Assembly (NCBI GenBank): GCA_023374025.1
Contig: SIJG01000019.1
Location: forward strand, 1,128,810-1,192,809
Direction: 5' to 3'
DNA length: 64,000 nucleotides
Source of the DNA: Heterodera schachtii
Taxonomy: Eukaryota > Nematoda > Chromadorea > Rhabditida > Heteroderidae
The notes beneath the pieces are model-generated. The model did not search any database and was not told the origin of the DNA. It worked only from the letters and a program-made list of their open reading frames with translations. Position 1 is the first letter of the stretch, and each line of letters opens with the position of its first letter. This document shows, piece by piece, positions 20,904-31,753 of this stretch. A program made the position numbers and the translations under genes.

Positions 20904-22350
20904 CAGGGTTCGGATCGAAAATTTTTCAAAATAAGAACATCAGGCCCAAAAAATCAGATTTTGGGGTCGAAACTCAGAACATTTTGCAAAATTGCTTTAA
21001 AACAGTTATTTTTACAATTTATTCGATCAAAAATGTATCAAATATTATTTTCACCTCCCATGATCATTTTTAACAATTTAGGGGAGGAAATAAGCAAATC
21101 GTAAATTTCAGTGCATTCGGGATCAAAAATCAGATTTTTAACAATTTTTTTTGCGGCGCATTTTTCCAAAAAAACTTTTGGGAAATGGGTGGGCGAGGGG
21201 TGAGGGCCCGGCGGTGCCGATAGGCGCCACCGGAAAATTTTTTTTTGTAATTTCGTACTGATTTGTTAACAGATTTTCACCAAAAAAGGCCAATTTTTGC
21301 AATTAAAAGCAGGGTGCCGATCGGGAATTTTTCAAAATAAGAACATCAAGGACAAAAAATAAGATTTTAGGGTCAAAAATAAGAACATTTTGCAAAATTG
21401 CTTCAAATCAGTTATTTTTTAAATTTTTTCGATAAAAATGTATTTAAATACTATATTTTTAGTCTCCCATTATTTGTCTTAACAATTTTGGGGAGGAAAT
21501 AGGCACATCATAAATTTCAGTGCATCCGGGACAAAAATCAGATTTTTACGAATTTTTTTTGCGGTGCATTTTTCCAAAAAATTTTTGGGGAACAAGCGGG
21601 GCGGAAGGCCGGCGGTGCCGATAGGCGCCGCCGGGCAAATTTTTGAAAATTTGAGTATACTTGTTAACAGATTTTGTCCAAATTTTGTGATTCTGAGCCA
21701 ATTTTTAAGAAAACAAAGTATTTTTGTGGTCCGGCGGTGCCGTTAGGCACCGCCGTGGAAAATTTTGAAAATCTAAGGTGACATTACGCCATAAAATTAC
21801 AAATTTTCTGAAGAATTTTCAGAAATAAGAACAAAATAAGAACAATAGCCCGAAATCAGAACATTTCTTACAAATAAGAACATTTTTATTTTGTAAGATT
21901 TGGACCCTCCAAATCAGAACATTTCTTATAAATAAGAACAGATCGGCACCCTGATTAAAAGCCAAGCGACGACTTTTCCTTGCGTTTAACGACGCCTTTT
22001 TTTGCCGCAATTTTTTCAAAAAATTTTAGGGGATGGACAGGTCAGGGGAGCGGCGTCCGGCGGTGCCGATAGGCGCCGCCGGGAAAAATTTTGCGATTTT
22101 TAATGCGATTTGTTAACAGATTTTTGTAAAAAATGACCAAATTTTGCCACAAATCTTATATTTTCTTGACAAAAAGTGACATTATGCCACAAAATTTTCA
22201 AAAATATGAGTTTATCTAAGAAATCAGAACAAAATTTGGTCACTACCCCAAAATCAGAACATTTCTGACAAATCAGAACATTTTTATTTTACAGATTTGG
22301 ACCCTCCAAATCAAAACATTTCTGATAAATCAGAACAGATCCGAACCCTG
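20904..22350. mobile_element. Non-autonomous hAT element with a second one nested in it
   Basis: Termini CAGGGTTCGGATC and GATCCGAACCCTG are inverted repeats, flanked on both sides by the 8-bp direct repeat GTTTAATT (20896-20903 and 22351-22358). An 8-bp duplication and a CAGGG end define the hAT superfamily. Subterminal DNA (AAATCAGAACAT units; CCTCCCATGATCATTTTTAAC) resembles the reverse complement of the right end of the complete hAT at 38487-41031, so that family may have mobilised it. It contains two GC-core hairpins of its own plus those of the nested element. No transposase remains. Confidence 0.9.
21310..21953. mobile_element. Nested non-autonomous hAT element
   Basis: Termini CAGGGTGCCGATC and GATCGGCACCCTG, flanked by ATTAAAAG on both sides (21302-21309 and 21954-21961). 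Internal organisation parallels the element it sits in: AAATAAGAACAT subterminal units and two GC-core hairpins near 21609-21634 and 21731-21757. It inserted after the outer one. Confidence 0.9.
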
Positions 22351-22499
22351 GTTTAATTACGAAAAAATAATTTAATTGTCGGCTTACCAGTAAATGCAAT
22401 GAAATTGTTGAATCTCAAAGCAGTTAATTCATTGTTAAAAATGTGATCATTCATTTCTCCAATGGCATTTTATTACTAAGATTGGAAGCCTAATATTTT

Positions 22500-22859
22500 A
22501 AAAAATTATGAGTTTTTGGGGCGGGCGGTGCCGATAAGCTTCGCCGAGGAATCAGATGAAATCGAAATATCGGTAGCCTTTAGAAAATAATCCCTAACTT
22601 GCATTTTTCTCATCATTTAAGCCGTTCTAATTGATACCGAGCGTTTTTGAGCAGCAATTTTGAATTGGGCTGTCAGATTACTATCTTCCCATAAATTTTA
22701 GTTTATTTTTAAAATGCCGCAGTCGTGGAAAAATGGTGCAAATTGCGTCGCGTGTGTCCCTCCTATACTACATTTTTGGCATGTAACATTAACTGTTTTG
22801 TATATAGGGTCAGACACCATTCCCACCAACAGAAATTTGTGATCTAAGCGGGTCGGGGT
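22500..22859. other. Repeat remnants
   Basis: A GC-core hairpin variant lies near 22525-22550, and a second copy of the AATGCCGCAGTCGTGGAAAA segment near 22712. No gene is visible. Confidence 0.45.
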
Positions 22860-23220
22860 CACTTCGGCGCGGACCATTTCGGCGCCGCAAATTTTGAAAT
22901 GCTATAACTTTTTTATTTGTAAGTTAACTTTAGCCAATCTGGCATCATTTGAAAGCTCTATGTGTGCTCTAATTTATATGTCAAATAAAAATGAATGATT
23001 CAAAAATAAAAAAGTTATGGCACGCGGCGCCGAAAAAGCCAAGAAAAAGTCAATTTTTGAGGTTTTTGGCCATAATTTTTTTGTAAACTGACTAAATTTT
23101 TTGAACTTTTCAGGCTAATAGAGAATCTCAAGAGCTATCGAATGATAACAAAAATATTTAATTTGGTTGATAATGAAAAAAGTTGTTAGCAACGGCGCCG
23201 AAAAGGCCGGCGCCGAAGTG
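22860..23220. mobile_element. GGCGCC-rich palindromic element, 361 bp
   Basis: Ends CACTTCGGCGC (22860-22870) and GCGCCGAAGTG (23210-23220) are perfect 11-bp inverted repeats. Inside, ATAACTTTTTTATT (near 22907) and AATAAAAAAGTTAT (near 23004) are also inverted, and CGGCGCCGAAAA occurs twice. There is no ORF and no clear target duplication. Diverged relatives appear near 43600-43700 and 58530-58690. Confidence 0.6.
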
Positions 23221-24022
23221 GGCGGTTCCCATCTAAGCCCCGCCGTCCATTTGCAAATGCACAGATTATTTATTGATTTCGGCTCATTTACGCGTCCACA
23301 CACCGACTCGAAAAACGAGACATATGTAAAAAAAATAGAGAGTGCAGAGAGAAAAAAACATTTCTCTTTTTGACATACTACATATTTCTTCATGTAGAAA
23401 GAAAATTTGCAATTATTTAACGTTGTAATTTTTATCCGCAGCAATAGATGACGGACATGAGAAAAGGGGAAACATAAGTTAAATAATAATGTTGAGATAC
23501 ATATTCCTTTGATAGGGACAGATTTGAATTTACTAAAACATATACAGTCATGGTCTTATGTTTAGCATCAGTGCTAATAATTGGCTAAAATTTTATATTA
23601 CCCATAAAATCTTTTAACAGAGAGCAAATGCCAAGTATATTATACCGATCTTTTAAATATAGGAAATATTCTGAAAAAATTACTGCTAGGCTAACTTTTG
23701 ATTCTGATGAAAAAAGTCTTTTACACTAACTTGATCAGATCACTCCTTCATAGTGATTGGGACACCCTAAAATACAGTGAAAATCGGGAAATTTCTCAAA
23801 AGAAAAATTCCTATAAATTTTTTCAGGAAAATTTGAGTAGGTCTATCAGAAAGAGCACAAAATGCTTCTGATTGGATGATAATTCGGACGAGAGAGACAA
23901 ACGACGACAAATGGCAAAACGATAAATTTGGACGAAAACGATTAATTTTTTGTCGTATCGACTCATTAGGGGCTGAGGCAATTTTAATCTGGGAGCCCTG
24001 GTTTTATGATATGAAAGTGCCG
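23221..24022. other. Intergenic DNA upstream of gene A
   Basis: The segment at 23420-23535 is the partner of 12870-12980. No gene is supported. Confidence 0.4.
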
Positions 24023-24060
24023 CTCTAACCCTTCCTCTTCTCCACGTTTCCACATTTACT
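24023..24060 (+). promoter_or_regulatory. Conserved upstream block of gene A
   Basis: CTAACCCTTCCT followed by TTCCACATTTACTT lies about 70-105 bp before the start codon. A matching block sits at the same distance upstream of gene D (48558-48592). Conservation may only reflect recent duplication, but a promoter or leader role is possible. Confidence 0.4.
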
Positions 24061-24126
24061 TACAATTAGACTGATTTAATCTTTTCACTAAATTCTCAAA
24101 TTTAAATTCTTAGTGCAATTTTCATA

Positions 24127-27100
24127 ATGTCGTCGACCTCAAAGCAGGGGAATTCGAATGAACGGATGAAGCATTTGCTGAGCTCGGGCGAGGACGCGGA
24201 TGTGCACTTTTTGGTGGGGGACGGAGACGGAAAAGAGGTGAGTACCTAATTGGCTCTATTGCACTTTATGAGTACAATCAAATATTGGTGAATCCAATAA
24301 ATTTTAAAATTTTGATTCAACTTTTTGAAAAATTGTCATTTCATTTTACATCAGTAAAATTTTTTTTTAAAGAATTCACTTTTTTTCGCAAGCGATTGCA
24401 TACACGAGGAAGAAACGACATGGAATGCACTTAAAAATGGTTACGACACTTTTCGAATTATTAGCAAATATTTTCTAGTTTTTTATTTTTAGCAATTAAA
24501 AAACTAAAATTTTTGAAAAAAAAACAATTTTGCTTGTGAAAAAAATTTATTATGAAAATAGAATAAAAACGAAAAATACACCCCTAAAAATCGACCCTAA
24601 AATTTTCAAAAATACACCCCTAAAAAATGAAAATTCTCAAAAATTCATCTCCAAATTAATTATTTTTTGACGAGAATTTTTGATTTTAAAATTATTTATC
24701 TCAATACTGACTTAAATTTAGAGCTGAGCGGGACCGGGACCGGGACCGGGACCGGGGCGGGAAATCCCGGTTTTTTCAGGTCCCGGTCCCGGTTTTTGAA
24801 AAAAAAGAAATCCCGGTCCCGGTTTTGCCAGTCCCGGTCCCGGCGGGACTAAATAAGCACTGGTAAGAATGGGGTCTGGGTGAGAAAAGAGAAGAAAATT
24901 GGTGGAGAAGAAAAAATTTTTGAGAAAAAAAAATAAATTATTTATTTTCTTTTAAAGCATATTTTCATATGCATAAGTGGATAAGTGGCTAAACCTTTTG
25001 ACTTTCATTATTTGTCCCTTGGGTTCAATTCCCCGATGTAACAGATAATTTTTTCTTTTTTCTTTACCAACAATATCAATTGAAATTTAATTAATAAAAA
25101 ATATTTCTACATAAAAATTATATTTTTGCCTTTTTTAAACAGCCTAAAACCACAAATTAACCTAATATTTGGTCATTTTTTGACAAATTCTGTTAACAAA
25201 TCGCACTCTAAATTTCAAATTTTTTCCGGCGGCGCCTATCGGCACCGACGGACCCCGACCCTCCCAATGTTCCAAAAGTTTTTCGAAAAAACATTGCCAC
25301 AAAAACAGCGACTTAAAAATTTTAAGAGATTGTTAATTTGTTAGAAAAATCCAGAATTTTGGGACTCAGAAAATTCCAAAAATTCCCCCCGCCCCCTAAA
25401 ATGAAAATTTTAAAAATTTTCCAATGAATAATGGAAAAATTCTTCGAAATTAAAAAATTTTATGGGTACCTTTTTGAATTTAGGAAATTTTTGTAACAAA
25501 ATTCACCAAAAATTTTTAAAATTTTTCAAAAAAAATTTTCTCTTGGAAAAAGTCCCGGTTGGTCCCGGTCCCGGGTTTTTTTGCGGTCCCGGTCCCGGTC
25601 CCGGTCGAAAAACTTGGTCCCGGTCCCGGTCCCGACTTTTCTGGTCCCGGCAAATCCCGGTCCCGGTTTTTGTCAAAAATCCCGGTCCCGCTCAGCTCTA
25701 CTTAAATTCAATGATTTGGTTTAATTTTGTTACCTTTTTGGATGAAATTTGTATTTTACATCCCTAAATTTGAAATTTTTAGCAACTAAAAATTAATTAT
25801 TTGGCAGTTTTTAGCAACTATAAATTGCATCCCTACTCATAAGTGTCATTGGACCCATAAATATTTAATTGGACTCATAAATATTTGATTGGACTCATAA
25901 AGTGCAACAGAGCCGATTAATTTTTAATTTTCTATTTGAATAAATTTTTCTAATTTTACAAATTTGTTCAGTTTCTGCTGCACGCCCATAAACTAATTTT
26001 GAAGTCAGCTTCCGATGTTTTTGAGGCGATGTTCCGTTTTGACTCCAAAAATGGAAAAGCGGAAAATGGTAAAGAAAAAATGCGTAAAAAATAACAAATT
26101 TTCTAGAAAAAAGAAACCCATTGGAGTGACCACTTTTATGTTGAAAGTGTTTATTTTTCAAATTAGCTTCTGCCGACAATCCCGTGGAGGTGACCGATGT
26201 TGAAGCAGCAGCGTTCAAAGTGATGCTCAGCTTTATTTATGCGGACGATTTAAGCGCATTGGACGGTGAAAACGCAATGGCAGTGCTTTACGCGGGTAAA
26301 AAATTGTAATTTGAGTGGGCGTTTAAAGATTTCTTTTTTGATTTTTTCAAGGTCCATAAAGTTTTTGTTGGGTGTGTTGAAGAACATTGACTTGGGGACG
26401 TACGTCGCCGCAAAAAAAAAAAAAGGACATTTTTTAGGAAGGATTCAAGAAAAAAGTTACAAAATTCTTCGTTACCTAGCCTAATTTGAAAAAAATTCTA
26501 AAGAAAGTTTCAAGAAAAATTTAAAAATTTTTCATAGAATATTTTCTTTTTTTCTGGAAGATTAGCACTTTAATTTTGACTAAAATTAGGGTTTTCGAAG
26601 AGTTTCAAACATAAATGAAAAAAGGGAAAACGCTTTTTTCGCGGCGGTTTTTTCTCAAGTTTTTCTGGAACGGGGGTGGCTGCCGGATTAATTTTTTTTG
26701 GAATTTAATGAATTTTATCAAAAGAATTTGTTCAATTTTAAAATTTGTTTCTCTTTTCCCCTTCGCGACGACCCCCCCCCCCCCCCCCCCTCTTTTACAC
26801 CGGCCCACCTCATAGGTGGACAAGGACCATTTCGTAATTCGTGCGGGGTCCGAGGCAATTTCGTAATATTTTCAGCCCAAATTGAAAAAGCACTTGTAAA
26901 GACGGAATTTTACGAAATTGCAAAAAAACAAGCAAAATTTTGCTAAAAACTCACAATTTTTACGATTTTGAATTGTATTAGTTAAATTTTTTACAAAGTT
27001 GATCTAGTTTTTCGTAAATTTTTTTGCGAAAATAATTTTAACTTTTCAGCCAAAAAGTACGGCATTGATCGGTTGGTCAGTCCATGTTTGCAAATTCCAA

Positions 27101-28871
27101 TTCCGAAGCTGTCCAATGTTTTCCTGGCCTTTGCCCAGGCTCGCCTTTTTGACTTGGAGGTTACAAAAAATTAAAGAGATTTTATTATTTTAAAAAATGC
27201 ATTGCTATTTTTCAAAAACCTCGTTTTTACTTTTTAGGATTTTGCCCACCAATGTTTGCGTTTCATTTGTCAAAATGCGAGCCAATTGTTAGAATCAAAT
27301 CAATTTTTGCAAATTAATCAGAATTTGCTTTGTGAATTATTCGATTGTGATCAGCTCGTGCTCAACAATGAATTTGAAATTTGGAAAGCTGTAATTTCAA
27401 ATTTTCATTTTTTTAAAATTGGTTTATTTGTTTCTACAATTTAGGCACTCCGTTGGGCTGACGAAAAGTGCCGTCAAAATGCCATCGAATGTTCCGCTGA
27501 AAATCTTCGTGCTGCGCTTGGTCCGGCACTTAACAAAATTCGCTTCCCTTTCATCCCACCCGATGCATTTGTGAAGCAAATCGGTAGAAACAAAAAGTTA
27601 TTTAGTGAATTACGCTTTTCTGCAGTTCCTTCTGGTGTTCTGACCGTTGAAGAAATGTTCGGCATTTATCAATTCCATTGCCACCCGAATTTTCGCGGTG
27701 TGCCAGGGCTTTACCCGTTGAAATTTCCTATTCAAACCCGAATTTCCGACTGGAACATTTCCACAGGAAACAGAGGGACCGTGGCGTTAGAAATTGAGAA
27801 ATTTTCTGAATTTGCACGAGAGGAAGTGGGAAGTTACCGAGAAAGTGAAATCGAAGTATCCATAAAAGGATTATCATGGAAATGTTGGGCAGAAATAAGG
27901 ACGAAGCAAAAAAGCACTGAGAAATGTTTGGCCTTTTTCCTTTGGTGCACCGCCTCAGAAAAAGGTCGTAAAAAATTTTAATTATATATTTAAAATTTAA
28001 TGACATTAATTAAACAGAAGTGTGGAGTTGCATATCTTCAGCAACTTATCGAATTGTTTCACAAAAAATTGGGACGAAGAATTTAATTGGAAAATTAAGT
28101 GATCACGTTTTTAACAATGAAAGAACTGATTTTGGATTTGGAAATATCATTGCATGTGCGGTGAGCCGACAATTAAAAAATTTTCGCAATTAAATTATCA
28201 CAATAAGGAATTAATGGACTCGAGCAAAGGCTTTTACGAGAATAATGAGGACAAAGTGACCTTGGCAATTGATTTTACTGTGGAAGAAGAAAAAACGGAG
28301 CAATTCGATTTAAATCCCAACAAATCCAACGGGACAATTGAAATGGAAATTGACAAATTGTCGGAATTTGCGGAAGAAATTTTATTGAGTGATCGGAACA
28401 GCGAATCTGTTTTTGTAAAGGGAATTCCATGGAAAATGTCGGCACAAATAGAGGAAGAAAGCAATGAAAAGTGTTTGGTCTTTTTCCTTGAGTGTTCCCC
28501 GCAAAAAGGTGAAAATGAAAATTAGTTAAATAGCCCTATATTTTGCCATTTTTAGACCCGAATTGGAGCTGCGAATGTTCGGCAACAGTTCGAATTGTTC
28601 CACAAAAGAACGGAAAGTATTGCTTAATGAAAAGAAGAAAAATAACAGTTTTTAGCGCTAAAACTGAATATCAAGGATTTCACTCATTTGTCACTTTTGC
28701 GGTGAGTTAAAATTAAACAATTATTTCCTCAATAAATTACCATAATTAATTAAGTGTCTGATGGATCCGAGCAAAGGAATGTACGACAAAGACAAGGACA
28801 AAGTCACCTTAGCCATTGATTTTACAGTGGAAGAAAAAAAGGGGACAAAGCGCAAATTGGCCTATGAATAA
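24127..28871 (+). CDS. BTB-BACK-MATH-MATH protein (gene A)
   Basis: Eleven exons: 24127-24237, 25972-26068, 26167-26295, 27050-27159, 27238-27390, 27445-27583, 27626-27964, 28018-28160, 28208-28508, 28556-28701 and 28755-28871, all in phase; 594 aa. BTB about 1-112 (DADVHFLVG; AHKLILKSASDVFEAMF), BACK 113-246 (NLLCELFDCDQLV; WADEKCRQNA), MATH1 247-420 and MATH2 421-580 (each with a KGxxWK core and W-SC-AT-RIV). It ends in a basic tail, KKGTKRKLAYE, a possible nuclear signal. Likely a CUL3-type ligase adaptor (family knowledge; not proven). Intron 1 uses GTGAGT, unlike its paralogues, and holds a 982-bp hAT MITE. An AATAAA-like signal lies near 28929. This is the best-preserved copy. Confidence 0.92.
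24719..25700. mobile_element. hAT-like MITE in intron 1 of gene A
   Basis: Termini TAGAGCTGAGCGGGACCGG and its reverse complement (CCGGTCCCGCTCAGCTCTA) are perfect, flanked by the 8-bp duplication CTTAAATT (24711-24718 and 25701-25708). Subterminal regions are arrays of GGGACC/GGTCCC. The centre holds a tRNA-like stretch (24983-25045) and a GC-core hairpin (25225-25250) next to a GTTAACA box. There is no transposase ORF. Confidence 0.9.
24983..25045 (+). repeat. tRNA-like (B-box) sequence inside the MITE
   Basis: GTGGCTAAACC then, 33 bp later, GGGTTCAATTCCC, a perfect pol III B-box. It cannot fold into a full tRNA. The same layout occurs in the elements at 49464 and 57905, so it is part of the element family. 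Confidence 0.6.
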
Positions 28872-29686
28872 TCAGATCAAATCACCCATTTTCTGTTGAT
28901 TCGATTATTTTTTGGAAATTTTATACAATAAAGCATTTATCAGATTACGAATGAAGCATTGTTATTTCATTTTTAGAAACAAATTATCATTAGGCATGGG
29001 ATTATTTTTATGGCGAGAGAAGCCCAAAAAAAGCATTTTCTCCGAACAATTTTCGATTTAGAGTGACTTATAAAAACACATAATTTGGCATTTTTGAGAA
29101 AAACCATAAGAAAAATACAAGAAAATTCAAAAAAACACCCACTAAAAATCAATTTTCTGTCATTTCTTATAAATTTTGACAATTTCTTTATTTATTTCGA
29201 ATGTCAAAAGTAGCCAAATCGAATTCTTAATTGAGTCATTGGATTTCGAAGTTCTCTGGTGGAACTTTCAATTAAAAAAAATACGAGCGCTTGGGCACCG
29301 CTTCGAGGCGCCAACCGCTGAATTAAAAGAAAAATCGAAATTAGAATAGTCCAAATATAAAGATTAAGATTAAAAAAAATTTCTCTGGTAAAAACATCCC
29401 AAATTTAATAAACAAATAGAATTTATCTTATTATTACATAATCCAAAGATCATTAAAATGAATTTTATTTGATTCGAATGATACCAAGATTGTTTAATTT
29501 GGCATACAACAAAAAAAGTTATAATCAAAAAACTCGGGCTGGCGCCAAAAGGACCTGGTCTCGTCGTATTGTCGAAATGGCATTGTCGAAAAGGTATTGT
29601 CGAAACGGTCATTGGCGAAATGTCCAGCCACCTTACCAATATTTGGATTAATTGCCATTTGCTTTCTTTTACTTTTTTTTAGAAAT
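28872..29686. other. Intergenic DNA with phrase repeats
   Basis: No gene is visible. Around 29571-29625 the phrase CATTGTCGAAA-AGG is repeated three or four times with small changes. Confidence 0.45.
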
Positions 29687-30110
29687 TTCTCCATGCCACC
29701 ACTTCTTCTGCCTGCTACGTAACTCGCCTTGAATTTTTGAACCAACGGAAATTGAGCCATTCGAATTGACGAACGAACGGACCAATGAAATGCTAATATT
29801 GGAGAAAGTGAAAGAAGGCGACGATTTTGATAGTGTGTTGAAGCGATACCAAATTGGGGAGACGGATCAGTGGGAGGACGAAAATCCGCTGGACAATTTG
29901 GACAAAGTGATCATTACGCTTTATGGAAATTGCATTGGGTGAGTGACGAAAGCTTTTGCTTTTATTTAAAGTAATTCAAATTGCCCTTATTCAGGCAATT
30001 GTCTCCACCAAAAGCGGGCAAAAAGAACGCAAAAAGTCGTCTGAAAATGAGTGCCGAGCCCAGCAGAGAGCAGAAAAGAAGAAAAAGTGAAAGATTTATT
30101 GGGAAATGAA
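29687..30110 (+). pseudogene. Fragment of a PFELTNERT-type nematode gene
   Basis: After acceptor TTTTTTTAG an open frame (KFLHATTSSACYVTRLEF) runs into a second frame containing EPTEIEPFELTNERTNEML, then donor GG/GTGAGT at 29940, acceptor TTCAG, and a basic last exon (about 29996-30110, stop TGA). The frame switch near 29725 suggests a one-base indel. The PFELTNERT motif is one I associate, from memory, with a large cyst-nematode family often carrying F-box domains. The N-terminal part is absent. Confidence 0.4.
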
Positions 30111-30227
30111 AAATGATCGACCATTATGAATGGAAAGTGATCGGATAATTGTTCCACGTATTTATTTATTTGTTGCTTCTTTTGTTTGAATACATTTAGT
30201 TAATTGTTTGGTTTGCTAGGACCAGAG

Positions 30228-31304
30228 TAGAGCGGTACCGGTACTGGTACTGAAAAAAACGTACAACTGAGTACCTAAGTACCGGTTTTCCGGGGTGGCC
30301 GATCACTGATCGTTTCGTCACTGTTCAGTTCGTCACTAATTTTTATCGAAAGTTTGGCACATTGCCTTAAAACAACAAAAAAATTCTTTAGTAAACAAAT
30401 AAATTTAAAGTTTTAAATGCTTTGATTGTGAGATTTGAAAGAAATCTCTTCTCTGAAATAAAAGAGATTAGTTTAGCTTTTCATCTTTAATTTTAACTTC
30501 CAAATGTGCTTATTTTTGAAATTTATTTTTTTGCGACATAATTCATTATGATCAAAGGGCTCTCAATTCTGCTGTTTATCAGCATTTTGCTGTTCTCAAG
30601 GGGTATAAGCTGCTCTTTGACCCAAATTGGTGTTTGTCGGTCAAATGCTAAAGTAGTTTTTTCATTTTTGACAATCTGCCAAACAAATTTTAAAAAAATT
30701 TTTCTCAGTGACGAAATGATAGGTGACCTTTTCCCGGTAATACTGGAGAATTGGTGTCCCGGCAAAAAATAATTTAAAATTTTTCTTTTCTAAAAATTGT
30801 TAAAATATATTTATGGGTGTTTTCTGGGCCGCTGATCACGAATCTGACATTAATTTTCACTAATTTCGAATCCCGAACCAGAATTCAAACAAAGTCGAAA
30901 TTCAAAATTCTCAAAACATAAAATGGGTTTTTAATTTTCGACCTTTTCTCCGAATTCGGGTCCGGGATTCGGAATTGACTAAAACTAAGATCATATTCGT
31001 GGCCAGCGACCCTGAAAAGCCCAAAATACACGTTTTCATGTTATTCAAACATGAAAAATTTTATTAAAAATTTTGTAACATGATGAAAAATCATAGACAA
31101 AATCAATGATTTTGTAAAATCCGAGCTCGGATTCGTGATCAGCGTATTTTCTTACTCTAGAAAAAATAGAGAAAATTCTTAACTTTGTTTTTCGTCGGGA
31201 CACCAATTCTCCAGTATTACCGGTTTTCCCAGCGAAAAAGTACTGGTTTTTTAACCCGAAAAGTACCGGTACCGGTTTTTTACAATTACCGGTTAACCGC
31301 TCTA
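30228..31304. mobile_element. hAT-like element with GTACCGG termini, host to a foldback
   Basis: It begins TAGAGCGGTACCGG and ends CCGGTTAACCGCTCTA, the same TAGAG...CTCTA frame as the MITE at 24719, but with a different subterminal motif (GTACCGGTACTGG). No 8-bp duplication is visible, so it may have been rearranged. A complete foldback element (30734-31223) is nested inside. The plus-strand phrase GTTTCGTCACTGTTCAGTTCGTCAC near 30314 recurs inverted at 54268. Confidence 0.6.
30734..31223. mobile_element. Foldback/MITE element with 28-bp perfect inverted termini
   Basis: The left end 30734-30761 and right end 31196-31223 are perfect inverted repeats of 28 bp (CCGGTAATACTGGAGAATTG...). Internally there are further long inverted arms (CTGATCACGAATCTGA against the GTGATCAGCG side; TTCGAATCCCGAA against TTCGGGTCCGGG). 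There is no ORF. Relatives occur at 16880, 17830, 19660, 35861, 48290, 49090 and 56560. Confidence 0.8.
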
Positions 31305-31753
31305 CCATAATTGGGACTTTTTTACACCAAAAAATGATGGGTTTAAAAAGATGCGTAAAACTAAATGCTGACATATTCACTTTCCACACCAAGTGGATAA
31401 GCACTGGAAATGTTGTTCTTTTCAACTTTAGCATTACTTTTTGTCTTTGGAAATTTTAACTAATGAAATTGTATGTTTTTGTCGATGTTTTAGGTAAAGA
31501 AAAATTTTAATATTTTAGTGCATTTTATTTTGCCCTCAAGCACAAAAAAATTTGTTGAAACTCCGGCGGCTTGTTACGTATTAAAAAGTCACTTTTCACA
31601 AGATTCAATACCATTTCCTCTCATCATCCAATGCTTTATTTCGTCAAAAGGGATTTTGTAAAAAAAATTATCAAAAATAATTCATAAAAGTAAACAAAAA
31701 AGCAATATAAATATGTGTAATTTATAAAAATGGTTTTTCAAAATTGTCATTTT

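Noticed and set aside
20389..21746. Plus-strand ORFs of 60-80 codons
   Set aside because: They lie within repeat and hAT sequence; frames differ between copies and no domain is seen.
25462..25767. Gly/Pro/Arg-rich 101-codon ORF
   Set aside because: It is a translation of the GGTCCC subterminal array of the MITE.
30228..31304. 8-bp target duplication around the GTACCGG element
   Set aside because: Left GACCAGAG and right CCATAATT do not match, so I do not claim it is an intact insertion.
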